Source: Goleter apudmare HA4340-LM2 (lineage in GTDB: Bacteria; Cyanobacteriota; Cyanobacteriia; Cyanobacteriales; Nostocaceae). Taken from it: a stretch of DNA of 60,030 nt. Both the position numbers and the translations under genes were made by a program. The notes beneath the pieces were generated by a model that was not told the DNA's origin, did not search any database, and worked only from the letters and a program-made list of their open reading frames with translations. Positions 1 to 8,167 of the stretch are shown piece by piece (within the stretch, counting starts at the first letter, position 1; the number at the start of each line of letters is the position of its first letter). The DNA is taken from positions 1 to 60,030 of the forward strand of contig JAHHHF010000109.1 in assembly GCA_019359495.1 (NCBI GenBank). The letters are read 5' to 3'.

Positions 1-2
1 CT

Positions 3-146
3 CATCGTCTTTCTACGATTCGCCACAGTCATTGCATATATGTCATGGATAACGGTCAAATTGTCGAGCAGGGTAAGCATGAGGATTTATTAGCACTTGA
101 TGGAATTTATGCCAGTTTGTGGCGCGTACAGTCTGGGATGCATTAG
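3..146 (+). CDS. ABC transporter ATPase, C-terminal end (partial)
   Basis: Only the last 47 codons are in the window; the gene starts to the left. The peptide opens with HRLSTIRHS, the H-loop of an ABC ATPase, and continues with [17 protein letters not shown], the usual end of the nucleotide-binding domain of exporters in which membrane and ATPase domains are fused (MsbA/HlyB type). It ends at a TAG. The next genes are an AraC regulator and a TonB receptor, so a siderophore exporter is plausible, but that is inference from context only. Confidence 0.85.
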   Translation, partial: HRLSTIRHSHCIYVMDNGQIVEQGKHEDLLALDGIYASLWRVQSGMH

Positions 147-170
147 TAGTTCAAAAATCTATCGTCGTAT

Positions 171-210
171 TTGACAAACAGGGCTATAGTGGTAAATTTA
201 TTGATAATAA
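171..210 (+). promoter_or_regulatory. possible promoter and AT-rich operator ahead of the araC gene
   Basis: TTGACA at 171-176 is followed 16 bases later by TAAATT (193-198), a fair sigma-70 pair. A perfect palindrome TTATTGATAATAA lies at 198-210, about 20 bases before the araC start. AT-rich palindromes of this kind are typical of Fur sites, and the genes downstream are iron genes, but the match to the 19-bp Fur consensus is weak. Confidence 0.3.
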
Positions 211-231
211 GTTGCATTAATTAGCCCCACC

Positions 232-1227
232 ATGACCCTTACTCTCAGCCAAACTGACTGGAATGAACTGCGCCAGCAGACACCTCAACCTTACTATCCC
301 GGTTTGGTTCTTGACGATTTTGAGAAGCTTGTGGCTGTTCCAGAACGTCTAGGTTGGGGCTACATCCGCAACATGGAGCTATTACCAGGGGTCTGGCTGA
401 GTTTGTCTGACTGGGAATCTCATCAAAATTGGTCGCTCAAAGTACCAGTGCATGAGCATCTAGTGCAATCTTTAGTTGTTTTGTCTGGGGCGATTTATGA
501 TGAGGTGTACCCCACGTTGGGAGGGCAGAGGAGCTATTTTTCTGGTAGTGGCATTTCACCTGCATATAGCGCACGATATGAGCGATCGCAGCAATTAACT
601 AAAGTAGACATTCATCTTCTACCAAAGGTATTTGAGGAATTTTTGGTAGAAATGACAGGTGCAAATACAACTCTATTAAAGTTACTCCTAAAGCGCAATG
701 ATTGGAAGGTGTCATTCTTCCCGTCGGTGACGTTGGCGATGCGGCAAATAGCCCAACAAATCATGACAGCACCGTTTTGTGGCACAGTACGGCGGCTATA
801 TCTGCAATCAAAAGTGTTTGAGTTGCTAGAGTTGCAGCTTCAGCCAATTCTATCTGACCAAACCCTTTGTTACCCGCCACCGGGGCGCAAACCAGACACG
901 ATCGCCCGGATTTATCATGCCAGAGAAGTGTTAGCATCCCGACTGGACAATCCCCCGCCATTGTTTGACTTAGCTCAACAAGTAGGAATAAGCGACCGCA
1001 CCTTACAACGTGGCTTTCGGGATGTGTTCGGCACAACAGTCATTGGCTATCTGACTCAGCAAAGGATGAAACACGCCGCACAATTTTTGAGGACAGGTAG
1101 TTGCACTGTTGCAGAAGCAGCAAATCTTGTAGGGTATGCTCATCTAGGGCATTTTGCCGCAGGGTTTAAGCAACAGTTTGGCATCACCCCAAGTGAGTGT
1201 TTGGCAGGAAAACATTCAAGTTCTTAG
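232..1227 (+). CDS. AraC-family transcriptional regulator (PchR-like)
   Basis: A 331-residue DNA-binding activator. The last ~100 residues (from RIYHAREVLASRLD to FGITPSECL) hold two helix-turn-helix motifs typical of AraC/XylS proteins, including LAQQVGISDRTLQRGFRDVF and GYAHLGHFAAGFKQQFGITP. The first ~220 residues form a ligand domain of the type seen in PchR-like siderophore regulators of cyanobacteria. The ATG at 232 fits the full family length. The gene follows the end of an ABC exporter and precedes a TonB receptor on the same strand, so it probably senses a ferric siderophore and switches on that receptor; this role is inferred from family and neighbours. Confidence 0.85.
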   Translation: MTLTLSQTDWNELRQQTPQPYYPGLVLDDFEKLVAVPERLGWGYIRNMELLPGVWLSLSDWESHQNWSLKVPVHEHLVQSLVVLSGAIYDEVYPTLGGQRSYFSGSGISPAYSARYERSQQLTKVDIHLLPKVFEEFLVEMTGANTTLLKLLLKRNDWKVSFFPSVTLAMRQIAQQIMTAPFCGTVRRLYLQSKVFELLELQLQPILSDQTLCYPPPGRKPDTIARIYHAREVLASRLDNPPPLFDLAQQVGISDRTLQRGFRDVFGTTVIGYLTQQRMKHAAQFLRTGSCTVAEAANLVGYAHLGHFAAGFKQQFGITPSECLAGKHSSS

Positions 1228-1331
1228 CTGTGGTGGTTGCTAAAATAGGGAATAAACCAAAAACTCAAACTAATTCGTTAAACAGATCCAAACTTAGAAA
1301 CCAGCGTTAAATTTTGAATTTTGAAGTAACT

Positions 1332-2015
1332 ATGGTTTTGTCTCAACCTAGTCATTCTGTACCAGTTCCGGCTTTAGCCAGTGGCGATCGCCTCACTCGT
1401 TTTGAGTTTGAGCGTCGCTACGAAGCAACCCCAGAAAAATTTAAAGCCGAACTCATTGAAGGAATCGTTTACGTGGCATTCCCTGTGAGAGCTTTTCATG
1501 GTGTTCCCCATGCTGCATTAGTCACCTGGCTGGGAGTTTACAGTGCTGCAACTCCTGGTGTAAGCGTTGCTGACAACACAACCACACGGCTGGATTTAGA
1601 CAATGAACCCCAACCGGATGCTCTACTACGGATTGAAACTGGTGGCACTTCTACCCTGAGTGCAGATGGCTACATCGAGGGGACACCAGAACTGATTGCT
1701 GAAATTGCCACTAGCAGCGCGGCTATTGACTTGGGTAGTAAAAAAAATGCTTATCGCCGTAACGGGGTACAGGAATATCTAGTGTGGCAAACTTTTGAAA
1801 ATCGGTTGAGTTGGTTTCGGTTGCAATCTGAGGAATTTGTTCTCATTGAGCCAGATGAGTCAGGTGTAATTCGTAGTAGCACTTTTCCAGGGATTTGGCT
1901 GGCGGTAACGGCTTTGTTAGAAGGCAGAATGATTGATGTGTTGAATACTCTGCAAACAGGACTGACATCACCAGAGCATCAAACCTTTGTGCAGAAACTT
2001 GTCGAGGGTCGCTGA
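1332..2015 (+). CDS. Uma2 family (DUF820) putative nuclease
   Basis: A 227-residue member of the Uma2/DUF820 family, which has a PD-(D/E)XK-like fold and is hugely expanded in cyanobacteria; its role is unknown. Family marks seen are the N-terminal RLTRFEFERRYEATPEKFKAELIEGIVY block, DNEPQPDALLRI (acidic metal-binding segment), ELIAEIATSSAAIDLGSKK and YRRNGVQEYLVW. I chose ATG 1332 over the in-frame TTG at 1314, because MVLSQPS is a normal start for the family. It is a lone gene between the araC regulator and the VapBC-like remnant, with no obvious operon partner. Confidence 0.85.
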   Translation: MVLSQPSHSVPVPALASGDRLTRFEFERRYEATPEKFKAELIEGIVYVAFPVRAFHGVPHAALVTWLGVYSAATPGVSVADNTTTRLDLDNEPQPDALLRIETGGTSTLSADGYIEGTPELIAEIATSSAAIDLGSKKNAYRRNGVQEYLVWQTFENRLSWFRLQSEEFVLIEPDESGVIRSSTFPGIWLAVTALLEGRMIDVLNTLQTGLTSPEHQTFVQKLVEGR

Positions 2016-2053
2016 TGTTCTGCAATAGCAAACTAGGACTAGGATTGACCCAA

Positions 2054-2191
2054 TTATTTTGCTGATGTGAATACTTGTTGTGCAGTTAAACGCAAGTCGG
2101 CAAATACTGAAGATATCAAATACTCATCATTACGAAATGCTGGCATTTGGTAGCGGTTGGCTCTGGCAACACATAAGGTTGGATTGCACAT
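2054..2191 (-). pseudogene. C-terminal fragment of a Uma2-family gene
   Basis: On the minus strand, directly after the stop of the PIN-domain frame, 45 codons read RYQMPAFRNDEYLISSVFAD then LRLTAQQVFTSAK and a TAA. This pattern (a PMPxF-like block, a short strand, then a final LTxxQVF helix) is the usual C-terminus of Uma2 proteins. No N-terminal domain precedes it, because the upstream DNA encodes the PIN protein. I read it as the relic of a Uma2 gene truncated by rearrangement with the toxin-antitoxin module. Its ATG overlaps the PIN stop (TAATG), so translation is possible but a function is not expected. Confidence 0.5.
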
Positions 2192-2547
2192 TAAACTTGA
2201 ACAGCATTAATGCTGATTTCTGTTACTCTACTCAACTGTGTGTCATTACTCAACAGTAATGAATTAGTAGATAAAGCAGAGGCGCAAACAATTGCATCAG
2301 GTAATTTCAATCGATACTTTTTACGCAGCATGATTGTATGATTTTTTATGTCTTCGTCGATACCAATGACTGTAACTTGAGATAGAAACTGCTGCACCCT
2401 TAGCATTTCATCAGCGGCGATCGCTGGATAGGAAAGCATTTCTATTTCACTGATCACAGATAAGTAAAACTCACCAACAGGCAAAGGTTTGAGCAGCCTT
2501 CCTCCTAAAAGATACAAAGCTACATTAGTATCAAGAACATATCACAT
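2191..2547 (-). pseudogene. PIN-domain (VapC-like) toxin with stop at codon 3
   Basis: The frame encodes a PIN-domain RNase of the VapC type: YVLDTNVALYLLGG (first catalytic Asp), SVISEIEMLSYP, KLPDAIVCASAL and LLLSNDTQLSRV supply the four acidic positions. The natural start, two bases after the antitoxin stop, reads ATG ATG TGA TAT GTT CTT GAT. The third codon is therefore a stop, immediately before the conserved YVLDTN strand. The first usable in-frame start after it is TTG 2517, which would delete strand 1 and its Asp. Unless the TGA is a sequencing error or is bypassed, no active toxin is made. The rest of the frame is intact, so the lesion looks recent. Confidence 0.7.
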
Positions 2548-2552
2548 CATCG

Positions 2553-2759
2553 TTATGTCCATTCATCCCGAATTTGACGCTGAAATTCTAGAGGATCTTC
2601 TTGTAGTTGAAGAATACCACTAAATAAATTTAGATCAACAACACGAGCCACAGGGAGATTATTCTTTGTTACTAACTGTGCTTTCAACCAGTCCTGCTCC
2701 TCTGGAGACAAGGCCAAAATCAATTGTTTAATCAATGCCACTAATTGAATATTCATCAA
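2553..2759 (-). CDS. small antitoxin-like protein
   Basis: A 68-residue protein upstream of, and nearly touching, the PIN-domain frame on the same strand. The N-terminal half (LVALIKQLILALSPEEQDWLKAQL) is a helical segment common in cyanobacterial partners of PIN toxins; the C-terminal half (LQEDPLEFQRQIRDEWT) is acidic and aromatic, as expected for the toxin-neutralising tail. No clear AbrB or ribbon-helix-helix domain is visible. By position it is the VapB-like antitoxin. Because the toxin frame is damaged, the gene may now be an orphan or may act against related toxins elsewhere. Confidence 0.6.
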   Translation of the reverse strand: MMNIQLVALIKQLILALSPEEQDWLKAQLVTKNNLPVARVVDLNLFSGILQLQEDPLEFQRQIRDEWT

Positions 2760-2962
2760 TATCCACCTTTACAGATTAGATACCCTAATCATACTATCGC
2801 TGCATTGTTGCAATTTGCTTGCACTTATTGAGAGGGACGGTTTCCAGACTGCATACAGTTACAATTGCTAAAAGTCGAGCAATAAAGTCAGTTTTTCATG
2901 ACATTGAGCAAATTGTCGGTTTTGGGATAGACTCGGCTAAATTAATTCCTCTACACTCTGTT

Positions 2963-2991
2963 TTATTGCAATTAAGAAATATCCGCAATAA
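2963..2991. promoter_or_regulatory. inverted repeat upstream of the TonB receptor
   Basis: TTATTGC (2963-2969) and GCAATAA (2985-2991) form a perfect 7-bp inverted repeat with a 15-base spacer, 30 bases before the receptor ATG. The size and position suit an operator for the AraC regulator at 232-1227 or for Fur; neither is shown by sequence alone. The rest of the 260 bases between the antitoxin and the receptor holds no convincing gene. Confidence 0.3.
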
Positions 2992-3021
2992 GCAGTATAG
3001 TTTAGTGGTGTAGAGAGTGGT

Positions 3022-5682
3022 ATGAAAAGTTGGCGTTTTGCTTATAGCAACAAGTGTTCTGTAATATCCCTTGACATTTATCTTTGGTTAGTGGTGAGTG
3101 TAATCGGAATCATCGGTGGTGTAATTGCTCAACCCCTACATGTATTGGCATCAGAAAAGAAGCAAGATACAGTTGTTGCCAGCATTAAAACACTCAGCGA
3201 AACGGAGTTTCCTGCTAATAGCGTCAAAGATTTACTTTCTCAGTCACCAACTAACCCCCCTTCCGTCCCCCCTTACCAAGGGGGTGTTGTAATAATTACA
3301 GGAGTCAAGGCAAATCCCACAGATAAAGGTGTGGAGGTGATTTTACAGACGACTCAGGGGGAACAACTGCAAATTACTAACCGCAGTGCTGAGAATAATT
3401 TTATCGCTGACATTCCTAATGCTCAATTGCGTTTACCTAATGGCGATGCGTTTACATTTCGTTCCGAAAAACCACTTACGGGAATTACTGAGGTAACAGT
3501 AACTAATTTTGATGCCAATACTATCCGAGTAACGGTCATCGGTGAAGCAAGTTTACCAACAGTCGAGTTATTTGACAGCGATGAAGGCTTAATTTTTGGG
3601 TTGACACCTGCGACATCTTCAGCACAGCAGCCACCACAAACACCTGAACAGGAAGAACCAGCAACCCAAACCGAGCCAGAACAACCATCAGCAGAGAGTG
3701 ATGAGCCGATTGAGTTGGTGGTGACGGCGGAGCAAGATGGGTATCTAGTGCCAAATGCGTCAACTGCTACAAAAACCGACACGCCTCTGCGCGACATTCC
3801 CCAATCCATTCAGGTGATTCCACGACAGATCATTGACGATCAAAAAACAACCAGATTGCGGGATATTCTGCAAAATGTTAGTGGGGTAATACCAGGTTCA
3901 GGCTATCAAAACTCAGATGATAGAGTCAGAATTCGGGGATTTGTCCAAGAAACAGCTTTTCGAGATGGAATTCGTGACAATGACCCAGCCACAAATTTTG
4001 CCAATGTGGAACGGGTTGAGGTACTCAAAGGCCCAGCATCTGTGCTATTCGGAAACACTCAACCAGGCGGAATTGTCAATATTGTGACGAAGCAGCCTCT
4101 AAGCGACCCCTACTACAATGTTGATCTGAGTGTGGGAAATTATGCTTTCTATCGTACCGCTTTGGATCTATCAGGGCCTTTGAATGTAGATAAAACCCTG
4201 CTCTATCGTCTCAACCTTTCGTACCAGAATGCTGGTAGTTTCAGAGATTTTGTTAGTTCCGAGAATATATTTGTTGCACCAGTCATAGCTTGGAAGGCAA
4301 GCGAAAATACAGATTTAAATTTCTTCTTTGAATACACGAACAGAGATTATAAACCCGATCGCGGAGTCATTGCAATTGGCGATCGCCCTGGGTCAGTTCC
4401 CATCACTCGATTTTTTGGTGAACCCTCTATTGACGAAGGCACTGTCACAAACTCTAAGTTTGGGTACAATCTCGAACACCGCTTCAGTCAAGATTGGCAA
4501 TTGCGTCAGACCTTAGCCATCAACATCAGGACATTTGATGAAATTCGCGTCCAGGTACTCGGACTACAAGCAGATGGACGCACAGCTAGAAGAAACATCG
4601 CTAATTTTGGTGGAAGTATCGCCGAGGACTACAGACTCCAGACAGATGTCATTGGTAACTTCAAAACAGGAACAATTACCCACAAACTGCTGTTTGGTCT
4701 AGACCTGAACCGTTTCACCGATTTTGATGATGGCTTTTCCGGCGGGCCTTTTGCATCCATTGATATTTTTAATCCTGTTTACTTTGTTCCCATTACCCGT
4801 CCTACTACTGTGAGGATAGTTCAAAATTTCACAAATACATTAGGTTTTTATGTGCAAGACCAGATAACTATAGCTGAGAACCTGAAGCTACTCCTGGGCG
4901 GTCGCTTTGATACCATCAGCACTGAGGAGAAGAACATAGTAACCCAAGGTGTAACGAACGGCAGCAATTCTGCCTTTACACCCCGTGTTGGCATTGTCTA
5001 TCAACCCATCCCTCCCATTTCCCTGTATGCAAGCTATGCAGAATCCTTTGTCCCCGTCTATGGACGTTCTATAGACAATTCACCTTTCGATCCCGAACGT
5101 GGCAAACAGTACGAAGTCGGCGTTAAAGGAGAGATGTTTGACGGTAAACTTTCTGCAACATTGGCAGCTTACAACCTCAAAAAAACCAATGTTTTAACTA
5201 CCGATCCCACTGATACCAATTTCAACATTCAAGTAGGAGAACAAACTAGCAAGGGCATTGAACTTGATATCGTCGGACAAATAACACCAGGTTGGAATGT
5301 GATTGCTACCTATGGTCACACAGATGCTAGAGTCACCCGCGATAATAGATTACCTGTAGGCAATCGCCTGGAAAACGTAGCAGAAAATACTGCCAGTTTA
5401 TGGACAACTTATGAACTTCAACAAGGAAATTTAAAAGGGTTGGGCTTTGGTTTAGGTCTCTATTATGTAGGCGATCGCCCAGGAGATGCTAACGGTTCGT
5501 TTATCCTGCCGAGTTATTTTCGCACAGATGCATCTGTGTTTTACAAACAAGATAACTGGAGGGTTGGTCTCAATGTCAGAAATCTTTTTGACATTACCTA
5601 CTATGTGGAAACTCAGGGACGCACCATTGTTTACCCAGGTGAGCCGTTTACGGTGATTGGTTCTGTGAGTTTCACATTCTAA
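3022..5682 (+). CDS. TonB-dependent siderophore receptor with AMIN domain
   Basis: An 886-residue outer-membrane receptor importing ferric siderophores with TonB/ExbBD energy. Order of parts: signal segment (residues ~20-45), an AMIN domain (~90-195, from VIITGVKANPTDKGVEVILQ to EGLIFGL), a Pro/Glu-rich linker, the plug domain (ATKTDTPLRDIPQSIQVIPR, then RIRGF and VLKGPASVLFGNTQPGGIVN) and a 22-strand barrel ending in Phe (VIGSVSFTF), as outer-membrane insertion requires. AMIN-plus-plug is characteristic of cyanobacterial receptors; the AMIN domain probably contacts peptidoglycan. It heads an apparent operon with the binding protein and DUF1636 gene downstream. The N-terminal linker contains an in-frame dispersed repeat (3251-3287). 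Confidence 0.93.
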   Translation: MKSWRFAYSNKCSVISLDIYLWLVVSVIGIIGGVIAQPLHVLASEKKQDTVVASIKTLSETEFPANSVKDLLSQSPTNPPSVPPYQGGVVIITGVKANPTDKGVEVILQTTQGEQLQITNRSAENNFIADIPNAQLRLPNGDAFTFRSEKPLTGITEVTVTNFDANTIRVTVIGEASLPTVELFDSDEGLIFGLTPATSSAQQPPQTPEQEEPATQTEPEQPSAESDEPIELVVTAEQDGYLVPNASTATKTDTPLRDIPQSIQVIPRQIIDDQKTTRLRDILQNVSGVIPGSGYQNSDDRVRIRGFVQETAFRDGIRDNDPATNFANVERVEVLKGPASVLFGNTQPGGIVNIVTKQPLSDPYYNVDLSVGNYAFYRTALDLSGPLNVDKTLLYRLNLSYQNAGSFRDFVSSENIFVAPVIAWKASENTDLNFFFEYTNRDYKPDRGVIAIGDRPGSVPITRFFGEPSIDEGTVTNSKFGYNLEHRFSQDWQLRQTLAINIRTFDEIRVQVLGLQADGRTARRNIANFGGSIAEDYRLQTDVIGNFKTGTITHKLLFGLDLNRFTDFDDGFSGGPFASIDIFNPVYFVPITRPTTVRIVQNFTNTLGFYVQDQITIAENLKLLLGGRFDTISTEEKNIVTQGVTNGSNSAFTPRVGIVYQPIPPISLYASYAESFVPVYGRSIDNSPFDPERGKQYEVGVKGEMFDGKLSATLAAYNLKKTNVLTTDPTDTNFNIQVGEQTSKGIELDIVGQITPGWNVIATYGHTDARVTRDNRLPVGNRLENVAENTASLWTTYELQQGNLKGLGFGLGLYYVGDRPGDANGSFILPSYFRTDASVFYKQDNWRVGLNVRNLFDITYYVETQGRTIVYPGEPFTVIGSVSFTF
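3251..3287 (+). repeat. dispersed C/G-rich repeat inside the receptor gene
   Basis: A C-rich then G-rich tract (CCCCCCTTCCGTCCCCCC followed by TTACCAAGGGGG) encodes the peptide TNPPSVPPYQGG. This NPPxxPPYQGG text is a frequent cyanobacterial dispersed repeat and forms a hairpin (CCCCCTT/AAGGGGG). Here it lies in frame in the flexible segment between signal peptide and AMIN domain, where it does no structural harm. Confidence 0.65.
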
Positions 5683-5738
5683 AATTAATTCTCCATGAAG
5701 GTGCGCTTGACTAGACTCCTCTTAATCCCCCCTGAGAA

Positions 5739-6746
5739 ATGAAAATATTCTTGCATCGCCCGATATATTTCCTATTTTTAGGAGTATTGACATTCGTACT
5801 TGTTTCAGCTTGTAGTCAAAACTTTCACCAGAATACTACAAGCTCAAAGCAGTTATTAGCAGAATGCCGAGTAGTACAGCATGGAATGGGAAAAACTTGC
5901 GTTCCTAAGCGTCCAGAGCGGATTATCACCTTGAATCCGGCGAGTTTAGGAAATGCGATCGCCCTTGGTATTCAGCCGATTGGTAGCGTTCTGGATTACG
6001 ACGATCAATTTTCTGTTTATTTAGAAGGCAAGACCAAAGGATTAAAATCACTAGGCAGTTGGTCAGAGCCAAGCATTGAGAGGATTACCCTTTTGAAGCC
6101 AGATGTAACTTTTGGGTTTAATAATAATCACCAACGAATTTATTCTCAACTATCGGCAATTTCTCCCACAGTTTTATACGACTGGATAGGAAACATTAAA
6201 CTACATGATAACTGGAAGAAATATTTTAATTTTATGGCGGAGGTGCTAGACAGAAAGGATATGGGAAAGCAGGTTTGGCAGCATTACAATGAGCGAATTA
6301 AAAACCTGAAAGTTGCACTAGGCGTTGGCGCAGCCTCTCCGAAGGAGAATCGCTACAGAAATAAGACACTATCTTTCATTATATTGTTTGCTAACAACAA
6401 TATCTCGGTTGAGCCAGGAAATTCATTTGCTGGTTCTATTTTTCGTGATTTGGGACTACAACTTCCCGAAATACAGAAATACGACCCAAAAGGAAGTGTA
6501 AAACTTTCCCGTGAAACTCTTAACCTCATTGATAGTGATGTGATATTTGTGATGCTTCATGGGAATAATGACGAAACCAAACGTAATTTTGAACTTCTTC
6601 AGCGCAACCAAATTTGGCAGCAGCTAAAAGCGGTGAAACAAAATCATGTATATCGTGTAGACCCAACAATTTGGCGTGGTCGAAATCCTTTGGCTGCCGA
6701 TGCTGTAATTGATGACCTCTATAAATATCTCGTCAACACCCCTTAA
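5739..6746 (+). CDS. iron-siderophore ABC transporter substrate-binding lipoprotein (FecB/FhuD-like)
   Basis: A 335-residue periplasmic binding protein of the class III (FecB/FhuD/BtuF) type that hands ferric siderophore to an inner-membrane ABC importer. A signal sequence with lipobox LVSAC puts Cys 25 at the mature N-terminus. Family blocks seen are RIITLNPASLGNAIALGIQPIG, LKPDVTFGFN, LSAISPTVL and a C-terminal segment WQQLKAVKQNHVYRVDPTIW. It starts 56 bases after the TonB receptor and ends 5 bases before the DUF1636 gene, so the three are probably co-transcribed. No permease or ATPase gene is present in this window. Residues ~195-206 (GVGAASPKENRY) come from an inserted dispersed repeat. 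Confidence 0.9.
   Translation: MKIFLHRPIYFLFLGVLTFVLVSACSQNFHQNTTSSKQLLAECRVVQHGMGKTCVPKRPERIITLNPASLGNAIALGIQPIGSVLDYDDQFSVYLEGKTKGLKSLGSWSEPSIERITLLKPDVTFGFNNNHQRIYSQLSAISPTVLYDWIGNIKLHDNWKKYFNFMAEVLDRKDMGKQVWQHYNERIKNLKVALGVGAASPKENRYRNKTLSFIILFANNNISVEPGNSFAGSIFRDLGLQLPEIQKYDPKGSVKLSRETLNLIDSDVIFVMLHGNNDETKRNFELLQRNQIWQQLKAVKQNHVYRVDPTIWRGRNPLAADAVIDDLYKYLVNTP
6318..6357 (+). repeat. in-frame dispersed repeat within the binding-protein gene
   Basis: GGCGTTGGCGCAGCCTCTCC followed by GAAGGAGAATCGC is a palindromic repeat common in Nostoc genomes (the GGCGTTGGCGCAGCCTCTC family). It adds about a dozen residues (GVGAASPKENRY) at a loop between two helices of the binding protein without breaking the frame. 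Relatives of the CTCCGCGAACGGCTGCGCTC type occur at 7145-7170. Confidence 0.6.
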
Positions 6747-6751
6747 TCCTT

Positions 6752-7132
6752 ATGCCCAAACACACCCTATTCGTCTGTAAATCCTGTCACCGTTCATCTG
6801 AAAAACGACCAGAAAATCCCCCATTTGATGGCACGATTTTACTTGACCAACTCAACACTTTATGCACAGAACAATTCCCGGATGATGAAATTGAAATTCA
6901 ACCAGTAGGCTGCTTGTGGGCGTGTAGTCATGGCTGTGTTGTCTCCGTCGCCAATCCAGACAAACCTACTTATCTCTTCGTCAATCTCACTCCTGGAGAA
7001 AGTGCTGCTGCATTACTAGATTTTATGAAACTGTATATCAAAGGCGATAAAGGAAATGTTGTTTGGAAACAGATTCCTGAACTGTTACAATCTGCTATTT
7101 TCGCTCAAATTCCCCCACAAAATAATTCGTAA
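6752..7132 (+). CDS. DUF1636 thioredoxin-fold metal-binding protein
   Basis: A 126-residue DUF1636 protein. This family has the thioredoxin-like [2Fe-2S] ferredoxin fold and in cyanobacteria is often found beside siderophore or cobalamin uptake genes; its function is not established. Cysteines at CKSC (9 and 12) near the N-terminus and CLWACSHGC (about 54, 58, 62) in the middle are placed to bind a cluster or metal. It begins 5 bases after the FecB-like gene, so they are probably translated together. A role in reductive iron release after uptake is a reasonable inference, nothing more. Confidence 0.8.
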   Translation: MPKHTLFVCKSCHRSSEKRPENPPFDGTILLDQLNTLCTEQFPDDEIEIQPVGCLWACSHGCVVSVANPDKPTYLFVNLTPGESAAALLDFMKLYIKGDKGNVVWKQIPELLQSAIFAQIPPQNNS

Positions 7133-7139
7133 TACTTCT

Positions 7140-7186
7140 CTTCGAGACGCTCCGCGAACGGCTGCGCTCAGTACAAGTGACGCTCC
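7140..7186. repeat. dispersed repeat after the iron operon
   Basis: CTCTTCGAGACGCTCCGCGAACGGCTGCGC and the following CTCAGTACAAGTGACGCTCC-like bases match the palindromic GCTCCGCGAACGGCTGCGCTCAG family seen again at 35701-35722. It is gene-free filler between convergent genes. Confidence 0.5.
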
Positions 7187-7291
7187 TTCTCCCAACAAAG
7201 TCTTGATAATGCTGGGTTTCGTTCTTCAACCCAACCTACACCATATTTAATTTTTAACCTTAACTGAACCGTATTGCCATCTATTGAGAAT

Positions 7292-7864
7292 TTATTTAGC
7301 AAAATTCAACCAGTTAAACACATCTTCAACCTTTAATTGCCAATTTCCTAAAACACTCAAGACAGGTAAAATATCTTGTTTCTCATATACTTCTGGTAAT
7401 TGATTGGGTTGAAAAACTGTAATTGACTCATCATCCGCATCGATAAAATAGCCTAATTTTGTCCCATTTTTGAGGCTAAATGTAATTTTACGAATCACCT
7501 TGCTTACGGATTGTTCTGGTGAAAGAATTTCAATTATCCAATCGGGAGAAATTTCAAATTTATTCGCAATCTGACCATTTTCATCCAGGGGAATATTCTC
7601 CCATTCAAACACAGCGATATCTGGAACAATGGATTTATCCGCAAAAGTATAGCGTAGTTCCGTAAACGCATAAGCTAATTTTTTAGCTTTACCCACTTGA
7701 TTAATCGTAGAAGCCAATTCAATTTGTAAAGTGCTATGTTTTCCCTGTGGCATAGGTTTTTGGTAGATTTTCCCATCAATATATTCACTGGCTGGTTTTG
7801 TTTCTGGTAGTTTTAAAAATTCTTCTAAGGTGGTTACGGAAGTGGGATCAATAGATAATACCAT
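7292..7864 (-). CDS. Uma2 family (DUF820) putative nuclease
   Basis: A 190-residue Uma2 protein, complete in length. Visible family blocks: LEEFLKLPETKPASEYIDGKIYQKPMPQGKHS at the N-terminus, LRYTFADKSIVPDIAVF (metal-site Asp in PDIAVF), FEISPDWIIEILSPEQS (catalytic Glu region) and GTKLGYFIDADDESITVF. It belongs to a different Uma2 subgroup from the gene at 1332. It is a single gene on the minus strand, facing the DUF1636 gene. The substrate of the family is unknown. Confidence 0.87.
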   Translation of the reverse strand: MVLSIDPTSVTTLEEFLKLPETKPASEYIDGKIYQKPMPQGKHSTLQIELASTINQVGKAKKLAYAFTELRYTFADKSIVPDIAVFEWENIPLDENGQIANKFEISPDWIIEILSPEQSVSKVIRKITFSLKNGTKLGYFIDADDESITVFQPNQLPEVYEKQDILPVLSVLGNWQLKVEDVFNWLNFAK

Positions 7865-8047
7865 CAGTGATATTTCTCCAATTATTTATGTTTTTATTTT
7901 ACATTTTTTATTTTGAAAATTTCAGGCGTTTTCGCGTCACCCCCTCAGATGTGCGGCTGCACTAATTCGTTTCGGCATTAGTCATCTTTGCGCTCACTTC
8001 TTTTATCGTCAGCGATTACCCAGACATGAGATGATTTGCCAACAGCA
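7865..8047. other. gene-free stretch left of the MITE
   Basis: This stretch lies between the Uma2 gene start and the MITE at 8048. I see no open reading frame with family features. It ends with CCAACAGCA (8039-8047), the left copy of the MITE target duplication. Confidence 0.5.
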
Positions 8048-8167
8048 GGGAGCATCCCAATTTTGCAAAAATAAAATTTTTAGTGGAAGCATCTTGCTCC
8101 CTAATGTCCAGAAAGCTGGCTAGAGAGCCATCACTACAAAAAAAATTTATACATTTGGGATGCTCCC
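8048..8167. mobile_element. MITE, copy 1 of the GGGAGCATCCCAA family
   Basis: A 120-bp element with perfect 13-bp terminal inverted repeats: GGGAGCATCCCAA at the left and TTGGGATGCTCCC at the right. It contains no gene. It is flanked by the 9-bp direct repeat CCAACAGCA (8039-8047 and 8168-8176), the footprint of transposition. A second copy, very similar over its whole length, lies at 22866-22987 with a different duplication. An internal sub-hairpin (AGCATCTTGCTCCC region) is shared. Such elements are moved in trans by a transposase that recognises the same ends; none is in this window. Confidence 0.85.

Noticed and set aside
2819-3013. 64-codon plus frame before the TonB receptor
   Set aside because: No family feature and no good ribosome site, and it overlaps the probable regulatory region.
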